Part shown: in pieces, positions 36,644 to 45,549 of the stretch | How the letters are laid out: each line of letters begins with the position of its first letter | How positions within the stretch are numbered: position 1 is the stretch's first letter | Origin: Risungbinella massiliensis | GTDB taxonomy: Bacteria; Bacillota; Bacilli; Thermoactinomycetales; Thermoactinomycetaceae | Assembly (NCBI RefSeq): GCF_000942395.1 | Contig: NZ_LN812102.1 | Coordinates: 217,358-281,357, forward strand | Reading direction: 5' to 3' | Length of the DNA stretch: 64,000 nt | Program-made: the position numbers and the translations under genes | Notes under the pieces: generated by a model | What the model was told of the DNA's origin: nothing | The model's input: the letters and a program-made list of their open reading frames with translations, nothing else | Database searches by the model: none

Positions 36644-37072
36644 TTAGCACATTCTGTTTAACATATCGACGCGAATTTGGTGTCGTCCACCAGAATACTC
36701 TGCTTCCAAAAAGGCTTGAACGATCTTTTCTGCCAATCGATTTCCAATCAAACCGGAGCCAATCGTAATCATGGAGGAGTTATTATGGTCACGAGTCATT
36801 TGAGCTGAGTGTTCATCTGATACCTCTGCACATACGATGCCTTTGTGCTTGGCTGCTACCATGAAAGAACCTGCACCGTATTCATCAATCGCAATACCCC
36901 GATTTACTGTCCCAGACTGAACTGCTTTTGCAACGAGACTGGCTGCATCGACAAAGTCCAGCTCATCAGTCGGTGTCTGGTCGATAACTTCAAATCCTAG
37001 TTGGATGATAAAAGCTTTTAAATGTTCTTTTAACACAAAACCAGCTTGGTCTGCTCCAATCGCAACTTTCAT
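36644..37072 (-). CDS. lacA: Galactose-6-phosphate isomerase subunit LacA
   Basis: A 142-residue partner of LacB, starting MKVAIGADQAGFVLKEHL at ATG 37072, which has GAGGAGGAG six bases upstream. An ATG at 37087 overlaps the lacR stop but lacks a site. EYGAGSFMVAAKHKGI replaces the cysteine motif of LacB, as in other LacA subunits. The heterodimer makes tagatose-6-phosphate. Its order lacR-lacA-lacB matches Firmicute lac operons. Confidence 0.93.
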   Translation of the reverse strand: MKVAIGADQAGFVLKEHLKAFIIQLGFEVIDQTPTDELDFVDAASLVAKAVQSGTVNRGIAIDEYGAGSFMVAAKHKGIVCAEVSDEHSAQMTRDHNNSSMITIGSGLIGNRLAEKIVQAFLEAEYSGGRHQIRVDMLNRMC

Positions 37073-37086
37073 ATTTCTCCTCCTCA

Positions 37087-37842
37087 TTAAACCGTTAGCA
37101 GTTCAGTGTATTTCGTAATCTGCGCTCCCGTAATCGTATCAGGTCTGGCATCCGAGATAAGTGCATTCACATGATGGAGAGAGTAAAAAGCGTAAAGAGC
37201 TTGTTTCCCGATCTTACTTTCATCACACAAAATATACTTAGCTAGTGCATTATCCAAGATAATTTGCTGTGCCAGACCTTCTTCCTCGTTCGCCGTCGTT
37301 ACCATTCCATGATAGACTCCATTGGTTCCGATAAATGCCTTGTTCACTTTGATCTTTCGCAAAGATTCATTGGCAAAAGTCCCGATAAAGGATCCAGTTC
37401 TCTCGCGATACCTGCCGCCCATCAGAATCAACTCAAATCTCTCGTCGCCTTGAAAACGCTGGAAAACGGTAAGAGAATTGGTCACTACTGTTGCACGTCT
37501 CAGCCGAATGTAGGAATAAATTAATTCATTGGTCGTACCTGGACCAATGAAAACGGTATCATTTTCTTCGACTAAAGAGGCAGCTCGCTTAGCAATCTTA
37601 CTTTTCTCTTCCATATGAAGCGTTAATTTTTCTTGGTGGGAAAGTTCTTCTATTTCTTCTTCTCCGACTCGCTGTGCCCCACCATGTACGCGATGTAACA
37701 CCCCTTCTTCTTCCAATGAAGAAAGATCCCGGCGAACCGTCATCTTTGTTACACCCAATCGATCGGCTAGTTCGGCAATTTTCAGGTATCTTTCTTGTTT
37801 TAATAGCTCCAGTATGATGCGATGGCGTTCTTCCTTTAACAT
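37087..37842 (-). CDS. lacR: DeoR-family repressor of the lac/tagatose operon
   Basis: About 251 residues, starting MLKEERHRIILELLK at ATG 37842. GGGGGAGG lies just upstream; in-frame starts further up are unlikely. The DeoR helix-turn-helix is AELADRLGVTKMTVRRDL, followed by the family LHRVHGGA. The C-terminal sugar-phosphate domain has IGPGTTNELI, VVTNSL and FIGTNGV. LacR responds to tagatose-6-phosphate in the known systems. It is first in the operon it should repress, downstream of a cre-like site and direct repeats. Confidence 0.88.
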   Translation of the reverse strand: MLKEERHRIILELLKQERYLKIAELADRLGVTKMTVRRDLSSLEEEGVLHRVHGGAQRVGEEEIEELSHQEKLTLHMEEKSKIAKRAASLVEENDTVFIGPGTTNELIYSYIRLRRATVVTNSLTVFQRFQGDERFELILMGGRYRERTGSFIGTFANESLRKIKVNKAFIGTNGVYHGMVTTANEEEGLAQQIILDNALAKYILCDESKIGKQALYAFYSLHHVNALISDARPDTITGAQITKYTELLTV

Positions 37843-37870
37843 GAACCTCCCCCGCAAACTTGTATTTTTA

Positions 37871-37905
37871 TGTTTAATTTTGTCGTAATTTGTTTCTTTT
37901 TGACG
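37871..37905. promoter_or_regulatory. Direct repeats, candidate LacR operator
   Basis: TGTTTAATTTTGTCG (37871-37885) and TGTTTCTTTTTGACG (37891-37905) match at 12 of 15 positions and are 20 bases apart, on one face of the helix. DeoR-family repressors commonly bind such TGTTT-type repeats. They lie between the promoter and the lacR start. Confidence 0.5.
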
Positions 37906-37910
37906 ATACA

Positions 37911-37939
37911 AATGTAACATGTAAACGCTTTCTTGTAAA
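37911..37939 (-). promoter_or_regulatory. Promoter of the lac operon with cre site
   Basis: On the minus strand TTTACA (37939-37934) and TACATT (37916-37911) are 17 bases apart. TGTAAACGCTTTCT (37920-37933, plus strand) matches the CcpA-binding cre consensus and fills the spacer. This predicts glucose repression of the sugar operon. Confidence 0.6.
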
Positions 37940-38074
37940 TATGATTGAGTTTATTTTTAATATTGGAAGGAATAAATAGAAGCAAAACATAAAAACCTAC
38001 TTTACTCATCGGATTTATTTGTTTATATTTATATTAAGGAATTTATTTCTAAACATTTTAGGGGAGGTACCACA

Positions 38075-39478
38075 GTGAATGTATTCTATTTAATTGTAAA
38101 TATTGTTGTGTTCTTATTTGTCCTTCTTGGATTGTTCTATATGCAAAAAAAGCATATTTCCTTCTCTAAACGTGTTTTCACTGCTTTAGGACTAGGAATT
38201 ATCCTTGGATTTGCTTTGCAATTTAGTTATGGTGCAAAATCGGAAATAATTAAATCAACCATTGATTGGTTTAATATTGTAGGAAAAGGCTATGTCAGCC
38301 TGTTGCAAATGTTGGTAATACCACTTGTCTTTATCTCCATTCTTTCTGCTTTTACTAAATCAAAACTATCTAAGAATACAGGGAAAGTCAGCGCCCTGAT
38401 TATCGCTGTGTTATTAATTACCACCGCTATTTCAGCAGCTGTTGGGATTGGGGCTGCATTGGGCTTTGATCTGAAAGCAATTGACATTAGTACAACAGAT
38501 GTAGAACTGGATAGAGGAAAAGAAATCCAAGAAACATTTGGTGAAATAGAGGATCAAACATTCCCACAAAAAATGTTAGAGTTACTTCCAGCTAATCCAT
38601 TCTTAGACTTTACAGGGGCTCGTTCCACTTCCACTATTGCAGTCGTAATCTTTGCAGCTATTTTAGGAACTGCTTTTCTAGGAGTACAAAAGAAAAACAA
38701 AGAGCATGCTGATCTATTTGCAAAAGCGGTAGATGTACTCTACTCTATCGTCATGCGCATGGTCACGATTATCCTACGGCTTACTCCATATGGTGTATTA
38801 GCGATCATGATCAAAGCGGTCGCCACAACTGATTTGGATTCTGTCGTAAAATTAGGGAAGTTCGTCGTCGCATCCTACATTGCATTGATTGTGATGTTTA
38901 TCATTCATCTGTTAATCTTGATGATCGCTGGACTAAATCCTATTACTTATATTAAAAAAATCATGCCTGTCCTTACCTTTGCCTTCACATCTCGTTCTAG
39001 TGCTGGAACCTTGCCTCTCAACGTGGATACACAAACGAAACGTTTGGGAGTTCCTGAAGGGATCGCCAACTTGGCAGGTTCACTAGGACTGTCTATCGGA
39101 CAAAACGGTTGTGCTGGGATATATCCTGCTATGCTAGCCATCATGATCGCACCAACCGTTGGGATTGATCCATTAAGCCCTTCCTTCATTCTGTCTCTTA
39201 TCGCAATTGTAGCGATCAGTTCATTTGGTGTCGCAGGAGTTGGGGGTGGAGCAACCTTTGCCGCGATCTTAGTCTTGTCCGCTCTAGACCTTCCTGTTGC
39301 GTTAGCTGGGTTGCTCATCTCTGTCGAACCGTTAATTGACATGGGACGTACCGCACTAAACGTAAGTGGAAGCATGGTATCAGGTGTTATTACGAGCCGT
39401 GTAACCAAAGAACTCGATGCGGATGCTTACAACGCTGAGTCTCAAGAAGTTATAGCAGAACAATCTGCAACCGTATAA
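38075..39478 (+). CDS. tcyP: L-cystine uptake protein TcyP-like symporter
   Basis: A 467-residue member of the dicarboxylate/amino acid:cation symporter family with eight membrane helices and two re-entrant hairpins. The substrate-site segments are FTSRSSAGTLPLNV and GQNGCAGIYPAMLA, where the Asn-Gly-Cys-Ala run is typical of the cystine transporters TcyP/YhcL. VGGGATFAAILVLSAL carries HP2. The start is GTG at 38075, with GGGGAGG seven bases before. It is divergent from lacR and separated by a 230-base region that also carries the lac promoter. A strong terminator follows. Sulfur control was not visible. Confidence 0.85.
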   Translation: MNVFYLIVNIVVFLFVLLGLFYMQKKHISFSKRVFTALGLGIILGFALQFSYGAKSEIIKSTIDWFNIVGKGYVSLLQMLVIPLVFISILSAFTKSKLSKNTGKVSALIIAVLLITTAISAAVGIGAALGFDLKAIDISTTDVELDRGKEIQETFGEIEDQTFPQKMLELLPANPFLDFTGARSTSTIAVVIFAAILGTAFLGVQKKNKEHADLFAKAVDVLYSIVMRMVTIILRLTPYGVLAIMIKAVATTDLDSVVKLGKFVVASYIALIVMFIIHLLILMIAGLNPITYIKKIMPVLTFAFTSRSSAGTLPLNVDTQTKRLGVPEGIANLAGSLGLSIGQNGCAGIYPAMLAIMIAPTVGIDPLSPSFILSLIAIVAISSFGVAGVGGGATFAAILVLSALDLPVALAGLLISVEPLIDMGRTALNVSGSMVSGVITSRVTKELDADAYNAESQEVIAEQSATV

Positions 39479-39489
39479 TTGGTTAATGA

Positions 39490-39529
39490 AAACAAACCCG
39501 TTATCTTGTATATGATAACGGGTTTGTTT
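39490..39529 (+). terminator. Intrinsic terminator of tcyP
   Basis: A perfect 16-bp stem (39490-39505 with 39514-39529) with an 8-base loop stands 11 bases past the tcyP stop. Confidence 0.85.
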
Positions 39530-39860
39530 ATTAGGATGAAAAGAACATCGGCCGATTTTGAAGCTATCTCTCTAATAAATGGAAAAATGACTTGAGAACC
39601 ACATGGGAATGCCACGTTTATATTTTCCTGATCGGTAATTGCCAATTTGAATACACTTCAAGGGTTTACTTATTTTGTCCGCGGCCTACGCTTTTCAAGC
39701 ATGATGGAGTCGCAAGTGTTCATCTTCCTGTATAACCAATGATTTGGGTTTTCAATATATGCATCCGTAAGTCATTTTGGTGTTTATTGAACAGATCCTA
39801 CCAAATTTGGCTTCGCTACCTCTCCCCCGTATGGGTTCGCCGACGGCGCCGACCGTGGAC
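39530..39860. other. Gene-free stretch with a sharp composition change
   Basis: No ORF with a ribosome site was found. The first part is AT-rich like the rest of the window. From about 39800 the base composition turns GC-rich and continues into the neighbouring gene, so a junction of foreign DNA probably lies near 39790-39800. Confidence 0.5.
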
Positions 39861-40358
39861 TCAGTCCCGGGACACAATTTCCAAAGCAATGGGGGCTGCC
39901 GAGTCGAGTTCGATAGCGAACCCTTTGCCCCTATCTTCATCCTCCTCGTCTGTCTCCTCCGATTGATTAACGTGGAGCACGACGAGCGTCGTATGCGGGC
40001 GGGGAAGCCAACCGATGTCCGCCAGAGGGTCGTGGTGGATGACGTCGACGACATGTACGAGCGTCTCTGGGATGCCAACGAGACAGGTGTCTCCAGGTAC
40101 CAGATGTTGGGGCTCAGGATCAGTGTGGAACAGCCCCAACAACCACTCGTACGAATTCGGGTCGGTTGGGAACACCACCTGTCCGTTCCATCCGTACTTT
40201 GAGTCGGGATCGATCTCGCCCCATGGCCAGTCGATGGTCACATAGAAGCTCGAGACCTCTGCAACCAGTGCGGTGGTCGGTGGGCAAGTCACTCGCAGTA
40301 CGTCCCCCACCCGATAGTCTTGTTGGGGGATCCCTTCACTAACTGCCTTTCTCTCCAA
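39861..40358 (-). CDS. GC-rich gene of unknown function, probably transferred
   Basis: No family was recognised in the 165 residues. The DNA is visibly much richer in G+C than all surrounding genes, with C/G-ending codons. The protein is acidic, rich in Pro, Asp and Trp, with VGDVLRVTCPPTTALVAEV, WPWGEIDPDSKYGW and VPGDTCLVGIPETLVHVVDV, which look like small beta-barrel or SH3-like strands. The acidic stretch EETDEEDEDR lies near the C-terminus. The start is TTG at 40358 with GGAGGAG upstream. It looks like an actinobacterial gene. It is the downstream neighbour of the Rieske gene on the same strand. Confidence 0.55.
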   Translation of the reverse strand: MERKAVSEGIPQQDYRVGDVLRVTCPPTTALVAEVSSFYVTIDWPWGEIDPDSKYGWNGQVVFPTDPNSYEWLLGLFHTDPEPQHLVPGDTCLVGIPETLVHVVDVIHHDPLADIGWLPRPHTTLVVLHVNQSEETDEEDEDRGKGFAIELDSAAPIALEIVSRD

Positions 40359-40451
40359 AGGCGCTCCTCCACATAGTTATTCTAATTTCAAAAAAACCTC
40401 CCTGAAAAGTCCGCAATGGCCAAAGAACGAATATCACTTTTTTGAAAGACT

Positions 40452-41516
40452 TTACAGCAAAAGCATTACCTTTTTTTCATAAGGCTTATCGTAGTAGCGC
40501 CCTGTCGTTAGTTGTTCAATGTAGGGGCGAATCAGATCGGCCTGAGTAGAGTGAAAGGATTCTTCACCGTATCGTTGGATCCATTTCTGCTGCAGCTCCA
40601 CAATACGGATATCCTGTTTCAGTGCGATCTTGAAAAAAGGAGTAATGACCAGTTTCTTTATAAAGTTTGGAACAATTCCCCGTTTGACGGTAACGATGGC
40701 ATAGATATCTTGAACCGATTCGGAAGTGAGGCGGGTGACCGCTGTGATCATCATGGATAAACCCTTTTTAGAGCGATATTCAATTTGGGCGATACCCGGC
40801 ATAAAAAATCTCCCGTAACTCGTCTGGCGATCGCGTTCAAGCAGTTGGGAAATCAAGCCTGCCTGCTTTGATTCTCCGCTGTATTCAATCTCAACGCTGT
40901 CGCGGTAAGCGGTAAGTTTGGCGTTAACTTTCTGCCGGTTCTTGTCTGTGCGTATAAGTCCAGCATGGATATAGTGTGTATGCGTCGCATCCAGGAAATT
41001 TTCTACTGTGTTAAGTAGATTCCCTTTTACAGAGGTGCGCCAGATAAATGAATACAGGGAGGGATCATTTAGAAAGGACAAATCAAAAGGCTGATTGGTT
41101 TCGGAATCAGGAAGATCTTCGTCTATCACTTCTGTCGTGGCGTCGATATCTTCGGACAGTCTGACCCAAATAAAACCATCTTGTTGTCTGACCGGCACAG
41201 CCGTCGTGCTTGTATGTGTTCCATGTGTATATTCACAAAGACCCGGTACGCGTTGGCATACTCCTTCGCTGTCAAACTCCCAGCCATGGTAAGGGCAGAC
41301 TAGCATATCCTCTTTCACCCAACCTGCAGATAAAGGAACATTCCGGTGCGGACAACGATCCACTAACGCATGAACTCCCTGCTCCGTTCGAAACAGAACA
41401 ATCGGTTTATCGAGCACTGTAACTCCTAAAGGCTTACGTCCCAGCTCGCTATCTTGGCAGGCCACGAGCCAATGGTTTCTCATCACTTTTTTCATATGTA
41501 CGTAATGGTGCTTCAT
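40452..41516 (-). CDS. Rieske non-heme iron oxygenase
   Basis: A 354-residue Rieske-type oxygenase. The [2Fe-2S] domain has CPHRNVPLSAG and CPYHGWEFD (two Cys, two His; residues about 54-80). The mononuclear iron site is NTVENFLDATHTHYIH, where D-x2-H-x4-H gives the metal ligands. Aromatic-ring or aliphatic hydroxylation, demethylation or desaturation are all possible for this family. It needs an external reductase, and none is coded nearby. Its start overlaps the stop of the acyltransferase gene by 4 bases, making it third in a coupled operon after ATP-grasp and acyltransferase. Confidence 0.9.
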   Translation of the reverse strand: MKHHYVHMKKVMRNHWLVACQDSELGRKPLGVTVLDKPIVLFRTEQGVHALVDRCPHRNVPLSAGWVKEDMLVCPYHGWEFDSEGVCQRVPGLCEYTHGTHTSTTAVPVRQQDGFIWVRLSEDIDATTEVIDEDLPDSETNQPFDLSFLNDPSLYSFIWRTSVKGNLLNTVENFLDATHTHYIHAGLIRTDKNRQKVNAKLTAYRDSVEIEYSGESKQAGLISQLLERDRQTSYGRFFMPGIAQIEYRSKKGLSMMITAVTRLTSESVQDIYAIVTVKRGIVPNFIKKLVITPFFKIALKQDIRIVELQQKWIQRYGEESFHSTQADLIRPYIEQLTTGRYYDKPYEKKVMLLL

Positions 41517-42679
41517 AGTTGATACTTCCTCATGATTGGAGCTCCCAATTTATTTAGTAGTGAACTTAAAAATGTCCAGACCATCTTTCTGGAAGCTGGC
41601 AAATGTCTAGCATAGACAGCACTGTATTCAATCGCGGGCTTTCCGCCACGGAGTCGTTTAAAGTTGGCGGCCCCCGAGCTTAAATGAAGCAACTGGCCTC
41701 GCTCTGCTGCTTCCTGCAAAACGATTGACATTAGCATCCGGTACAGACCCATCTGCTGCGGAAGTGTTGTTTCGTAACCGACAAGCGGCACTGTTATCAC
41801 ATCTCCTCTGATAAAACAGCCAACAATGCCTTGTAGGATACCGTCCCCATCTCGAAGCCCTCTCATCTGGAGCAACTTTTGTTTGTGTGCGTTTTCGATA
41901 TATGCCGTCGTAAACTGCGGATTTATAGGGGAGTATTTATCAATATAGAGAAGGTCGTAAAGCTCTTTGATCCTCAGATAATCATCTGGATGAATCTCAT
42001 CGTGTCCGACGATAGTAAACGGGGCTTTTTCCAACAACTTGCGATCCCACACATTATTTTGTTTTCGCAAATAAGCGGGTGCTCTACCATCGAAAAAATA
42101 TACTTGCCTGCTTGGGACCATCATATAATCCAAACGGAGCAAATTATGGATCATCTCCGCATTCGTCACATTATTTAATGAACGAAAAATTAGGGCATAA
42201 TCCGAAAATTCTTCTGTTAAGCAGTTTGTTATATGTTCAAGTTCTTCTCTTTCAATCGGTTCATATAAATTGGTAGATAGAAGCCAGTTGTTAAGGTGAA
42301 CATTTTGATCAATTTTTGCCTTTTTTAGCAATGGTGAAATTGAGCCAATTACAGCGCCCAGTCCTTTTTGCAGAAAACGGCTTCGTAACAAATACAATTC
42401 CTCAAGAGCATAGCGGATATAGGTTGAATATGGTGAACACACATATGAATTATCATACTCCGAAACATTAATGGTGATTGGTAGGAGGTGTTTGCCTGCT
42501 CGCAACAGTTGAACATCAGTCTGCACATTGCGGACATACACCTCAGCCCCTTCCCTAATAAGCGGCAAAGTATATGCTGTTTCCATCCTCCACCGATCCT
42601 CATGATGCAATGTTTGCAAATCGGGATGGTCATTTCCGATTCTTTCCATCTTCATTTTTATATCTTCTCTCCGTCCCAC
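41513..42679 (-). CDS. GNAT-fold acyltransferase-like protein
   Basis: A 388-residue protein without a certain named family. The C-terminal half has the outline of a GNAT/FemX-like acyl- or aminoacyltransferase, with MRGLRDGDGILQGIVGCFI, a VPLVGYETTLPQQMGLYRML segment and a final LSSGAANFKRLRGGKPAIEY. The N-terminal half contains another helix-rich domain. The start overlaps the ATP-grasp gene by 22 bases, and the end overlaps the Rieske gene by 4. Coupling predicts stoichiometric production with those enzymes. Acyl transfer onto an amine in a small metabolite is the most likely role. Confidence 0.6.
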   Translation of the reverse strand: MGRREDIKMKMERIGNDHPDLQTLHHEDRWRMETAYTLPLIREGAEVYVRNVQTDVQLLRAGKHLLPITINVSEYDNSYVCSPYSTYIRYALEELYLLRSRFLQKGLGAVIGSISPLLKKAKIDQNVHLNNWLLSTNLYEPIEREELEHITNCLTEEFSDYALIFRSLNNVTNAEMIHNLLRLDYMMVPSRQVYFFDGRAPAYLRKQNNVWDRKLLEKAPFTIVGHDEIHPDDYLRIKELYDLLYIDKYSPINPQFTTAYIENAHKQKLLQMRGLRDGDGILQGIVGCFIRGDVITVPLVGYETTLPQQMGLYRMLMSIVLQEAAERGQLLHLSSGAANFKRLRGGKPAIEYSAVYARHLPASRKMVWTFLSSLLNKLGAPIMRKYQL

Positions 42680-43803
42680 TCAATATTCGATGTAGCTGCA
42701 TCCTTGAGGCTAACCCGTTTTGAAAAGCTGTCATACACCGTTTCAAGCAGGCTCAGGAAATGATAGATTATCACACGTGAATCGCGTCGGTCGTACAGCA
42801 CATCATCCGCGTTTGCAAAATCCCTCGCCCAACGGCGTAATCCATTTACACCATGATACAAAGGACGGAGTAGCATCACATAGCCAATCATTTTCGGTTT
42901 CGGAGCCGTATGGTGGCGAATCATTGCTTCCTCCCCCGGCAAAAATGGAGAAACAAGCTCTTTTTGTGACAGAAAATGAAGCCCGCTTGTGGTACGGGGG
43001 TTGCACTCCAACACATACAGGGTTCCATCTGGCGATTTCATGAAGTCAAATGCCAAATGACCGGTAAATTGGAGCTTTTTCGCAATTTCTGAGGAAAATT
43101 GCTCCATTTCCAGATCCTTGACAGGCTGAAAATAGTAACCAGATGCCTTGCCCATTCGATATGCCGGCCGATAGCATGCATGAGCTTTTATGTTGCCATC
43201 CACAGCCAGATGATAACTGCAGTATTCCTCGCCCTGTATGTATTTCTGGGCGATCCAAGGATTGCTCGGATTGGGCTGAATCTGCCGAAGTTGGGAAAGG
43301 TCAGGTCCAAACAAGTTGTGAGCGGCAAAACGGCCGTATACTGGCTTAAATACATATTGTGCTGTAGAACCTTCAAACTGCTTCAGATCTTCTGCTGATT
43401 GCAAAAGAAACGTGGCAGGAGCTTGTACCCGGCATTCACTAGCAAGGCGCGAAAACTCCCATTTATTATGAAGGCAGTTCAGCTTTTCGAAGGAATCGCA
43501 AAAAACCTCACAATAGGTACTGAGCTTGTTCAGGCTACGCCCGATAAAGAAAATTTCTTCGCTGCTAGGCATTAACAGATCAATACGGTACTGTTGAATG
43601 ATCTGAATCAATCCGTCGATGAACCCGTCGTAATTTTCTTTTGGGGATGGCAGAAGAAATGATCGAGTTACCGTGTTGGACCCCCTACAGACAGGATATC
43701 TCACACAATCTGCTACATAAACATCCCATCCTGATCGTCTAAATAGACGCGCCATCTCTAAAGCAGTATAGGATCGGGAGCCTGTAATCAGCATCCTCAT
43801 CAA
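42658..43803 (-). CDS. ATP-grasp ligase
   Basis: A 381-residue ATP-dependent carboxylate-amine ligase. MRMLITGSRSYTALEMARLF forms the first Rossmann-like strand, QYVFKPVYGRFAAHN is the ATP-binding lysine/loop, and FDFMKSPDGTLYVLECNPRTTSGLHFL has the metal-binding Glu/Asn (ECNPR) of ATP-grasp enzymes. The layout resembles carbamoyl-phosphate synthase-like and peptide-ligase subfamilies that form amide bonds via acylphosphates. It is the first gene of the coupled unit with the acyltransferase and Rieske genes. No substrate can be read from sequence. Confidence 0.85.
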   Translation of the reverse strand: MMRMLITGSRSYTALEMARLFRRSGWDVYVADCVRYPVCRGSNTVTRSFLLPSPKENYDGFIDGLIQIIQQYRIDLLMPSSEEIFFIGRSLNKLSTYCEVFCDSFEKLNCLHNKWEFSRLASECRVQAPATFLLQSAEDLKQFEGSTAQYVFKPVYGRFAAHNLFGPDLSQLRQIQPNPSNPWIAQKYIQGEEYCSYHLAVDGNIKAHACYRPAYRMGKASGYYFQPVKDLEMEQFSSEIAKKLQFTGHLAFDFMKSPDGTLYVLECNPRTTSGLHFLSQKELVSPFLPGEEAMIRHHTAPKPKMIGYVMLLRPLYHGVNGLRRWARDFANADDVLYDRRDSRVIIYHFLSLLETVYDSFSKRVSLKDAATSNIEWDGEKI

Positions 43804-44041
43804 TCATCACTCCACCTCACTAGATTATTCAACGCATCCACACAATTTTATAATAGTCATATATATTAACATTTTTCTCACTCAAGGTATTATTACAGAT
43901 ATACGGATATAGATTGTGGTTTGTTCAGTATTGCGGCCTGCTATAAATATATTAGCATCCTTATTGAATTCGAAGAAAGGAATTTTATGATGTACCAATA
44001 AGTTGTTTTTTTAAATATATGCAACTAGTTTCTAGTAAAAA

Positions 44042-44067
44042 GACTATCTACTTAATAGTAGATAGCC
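44042..44067 (-). terminator. Terminator of the DAACS symporter gene
   Basis: CTATCTACT (44044-44052) and AGTAGATAG (44057-44065) pair around a 4-base loop. On the minus strand TCTTTTT follows. Confidence 0.8.
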
Positions 44068-44077
44068 TTAAAATCGA

Positions 44078-45301
44078 TTATGCTGTTTTAGCAATCTTTT
44101 TACTTAACCAGTCTTTTCCTTCCACCAAACGAGTAATCAACATACTTGTCACCGTGTTACCAGTGGAGTTGAGCATGGTCGCTGGTGGATCGATAATCGT
44201 AGAGATCGCAGCAATAATTGGTAGCGCCTCTGGTGGGAAACCATACAGCGATAGGATCAATAGCTCTCCGATCAATCCACCACTTGGAATTGCCCCCATG
44301 ACCGTACCAACCAAAATCCCTACTCCTAAAGCAGTTAACCAATCTGTTGGTTGATTAAAATCCATTCCGAATACTCCAAATAAGAAAGCGATCTTTAGCA
44401 CTCCACCCATTACCGATCCATCTTTGTGGATATTAGCTCCAAGTGGAACAGATGTTTCGCTAATATCGTTTGGAACGCCCATCTTGCGGGTTGCTTCTAA
44501 GTTAACGGGAATCGAAGCAGCACTACTACAAGTAGCCAATGAGGTAATGGTAGGAGAAAGAGAATTTTTCCAGAACGTGCGCACTCCCAATCCTTTTCCT
44601 GCCATAAATGCATAAAGCGTAAAGAAGACAAAGAAATAGATCAAAGAGAGTGGATAATAGATGAGCACTGCACGGAAGTAGTTCCCTAGTAAAGTAGGGC
44701 CAAACTCGCCCACCAATGCAGCAAAAAAGGCTCCTAATCCAATAGGAGCATAGTACATAACGAGAGTGACAATCTTCATCATCACTTCCGAACCGGAGGA
44801 GAGGAACTTAGCAAATGGCTTTCCCTTTTCTCCTGCCAAAGAGACCGCGACTCCTAGTAAAATGGAGAATAAGATCAACTGTAGCATATGATCTTTTGAG
44901 AATAGTGATCCGAAGTTAGAGACCGTAACGGTTTGTACTAATTGGTCAGCTAATGTAGTTTCTTCTACAGATTCTGGTTTCTCTAGCGGAATGTTTACTC
45001 CTTGTGCTGGTGGATATAGAACAACTGCTGCCAGCATCACTAAGCCAGATAAAACTCCAGTTAGAAGAAATGCTCCCATCATCCGAGACATAATCCGCCC
45101 CAGACGTTTTAAGCCACTCATTTGCGCAATAGAGGATGAAATGGTAAAGAAGACAAGTGGAATCACAACCGTAAACATCAAATTAAGAAAAATATCGCCG
45201 AATGGTTTTAAAACAGTAGCTTCTTCCCCTAGCCATATTCCTAGTAAGGCACCTATTACAATAGAAGATAGTAAAATCAATGAGAACCTATACGCTTTCA
45301 A
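44078..45301 (-). CDS. Dicarboxylate/amino acid:cation symporter
   Basis: About 407 residues and eight membrane helices plus re-entrant hairpins, as in GltP/GltT/DctA. The substrate-site segments are LATCSSAASIPVNLE (HP1, serine-rich), GANIHKDGSVMGGVLKIAFLFG (here at about 290-310), and a second hairpin with GGLIGELLIL and DPPATMLNSTGNTVTSML with conserved NTVTSML-type aspartate/asparagine. The start chosen is TTG 45301 because AGGGGGTG is 6 bases upstream; an ATG at 45331 lacks a site. It probably imports glutamate, aspartate or C4-dicarboxylates with Na+ or H+. Confidence 0.85.
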   Translation of the reverse strand: MKAYRFSLILLSSIVIGALLGIWLGEEATVLKPFGDIFLNLMFTVVIPLVFFTISSSIAQMSGLKRLGRIMSRMMGAFLLTGVLSGLVMLAAVVLYPPAQGVNIPLEKPESVEETTLADQLVQTVTVSNFGSLFSKDHMLQLILFSILLGVAVSLAGEKGKPFAKFLSSGSEVMMKIVTLVMYYAPIGLGAFFAALVGEFGPTLLGNYFRAVLIYYPLSLIYFFVFFTLYAFMAGKGLGVRTFWKNSLSPTITSLATCSSAASIPVNLEATRKMGVPNDISETSVPLGANIHKDGSVMGGVLKIAFLFGVFGMDFNQPTDWLTALGVGILVGTVMGAIPSGGLIGELLILSLYGFPPEALPIIAAISTIIDPPATMLNSTGNTVTSMLITRLVEGKDWLSKKIAKTA

Positions 45302-45549
45302 ACCTGCACCCCCTAATATCATAAAACTCAACTCATTTTACAATAATATGTATATATTTTAAAACAAAATAAACTAGTATTTGTTATTTCTTTTATAAGA
45401 GTGATTTTGTCTTAACTAGACATTCCAACTTTCATTTCCATCCATATATGTTTATATGTTTCTTGTTATCTTCCGAAAACTTGGACATTCCACTCGAAAC
45501 AGGTACAATGAGAACATTATGCTTTTGTTAAGATAAAGGAGTCGAACAT

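Noticed and set aside
37920-38074. Riboswitch or T-box upstream of tcyP
   Set aside because: The region is AT-rich with no stable stems, no specifier-like elements and no terminator, so only promoter signals for lacR could be supported.
38075-38075. tcyP as a galactose or tagatose transporter for the lac operon
   Set aside because: Its substrate segments (GQNGCAGIYPAMLA) match the cystine/dicarboxylate symporter fold and not any sugar carrier, so it cannot replace the missing IIBC.
39777-40245. Plus-strand reading frames across the GC-rich segment
   Set aside because: Several frames stay open there because of GC bias. Only the minus-strand frame has a ribosome site (GGAGGAG) and a believable protein composition.
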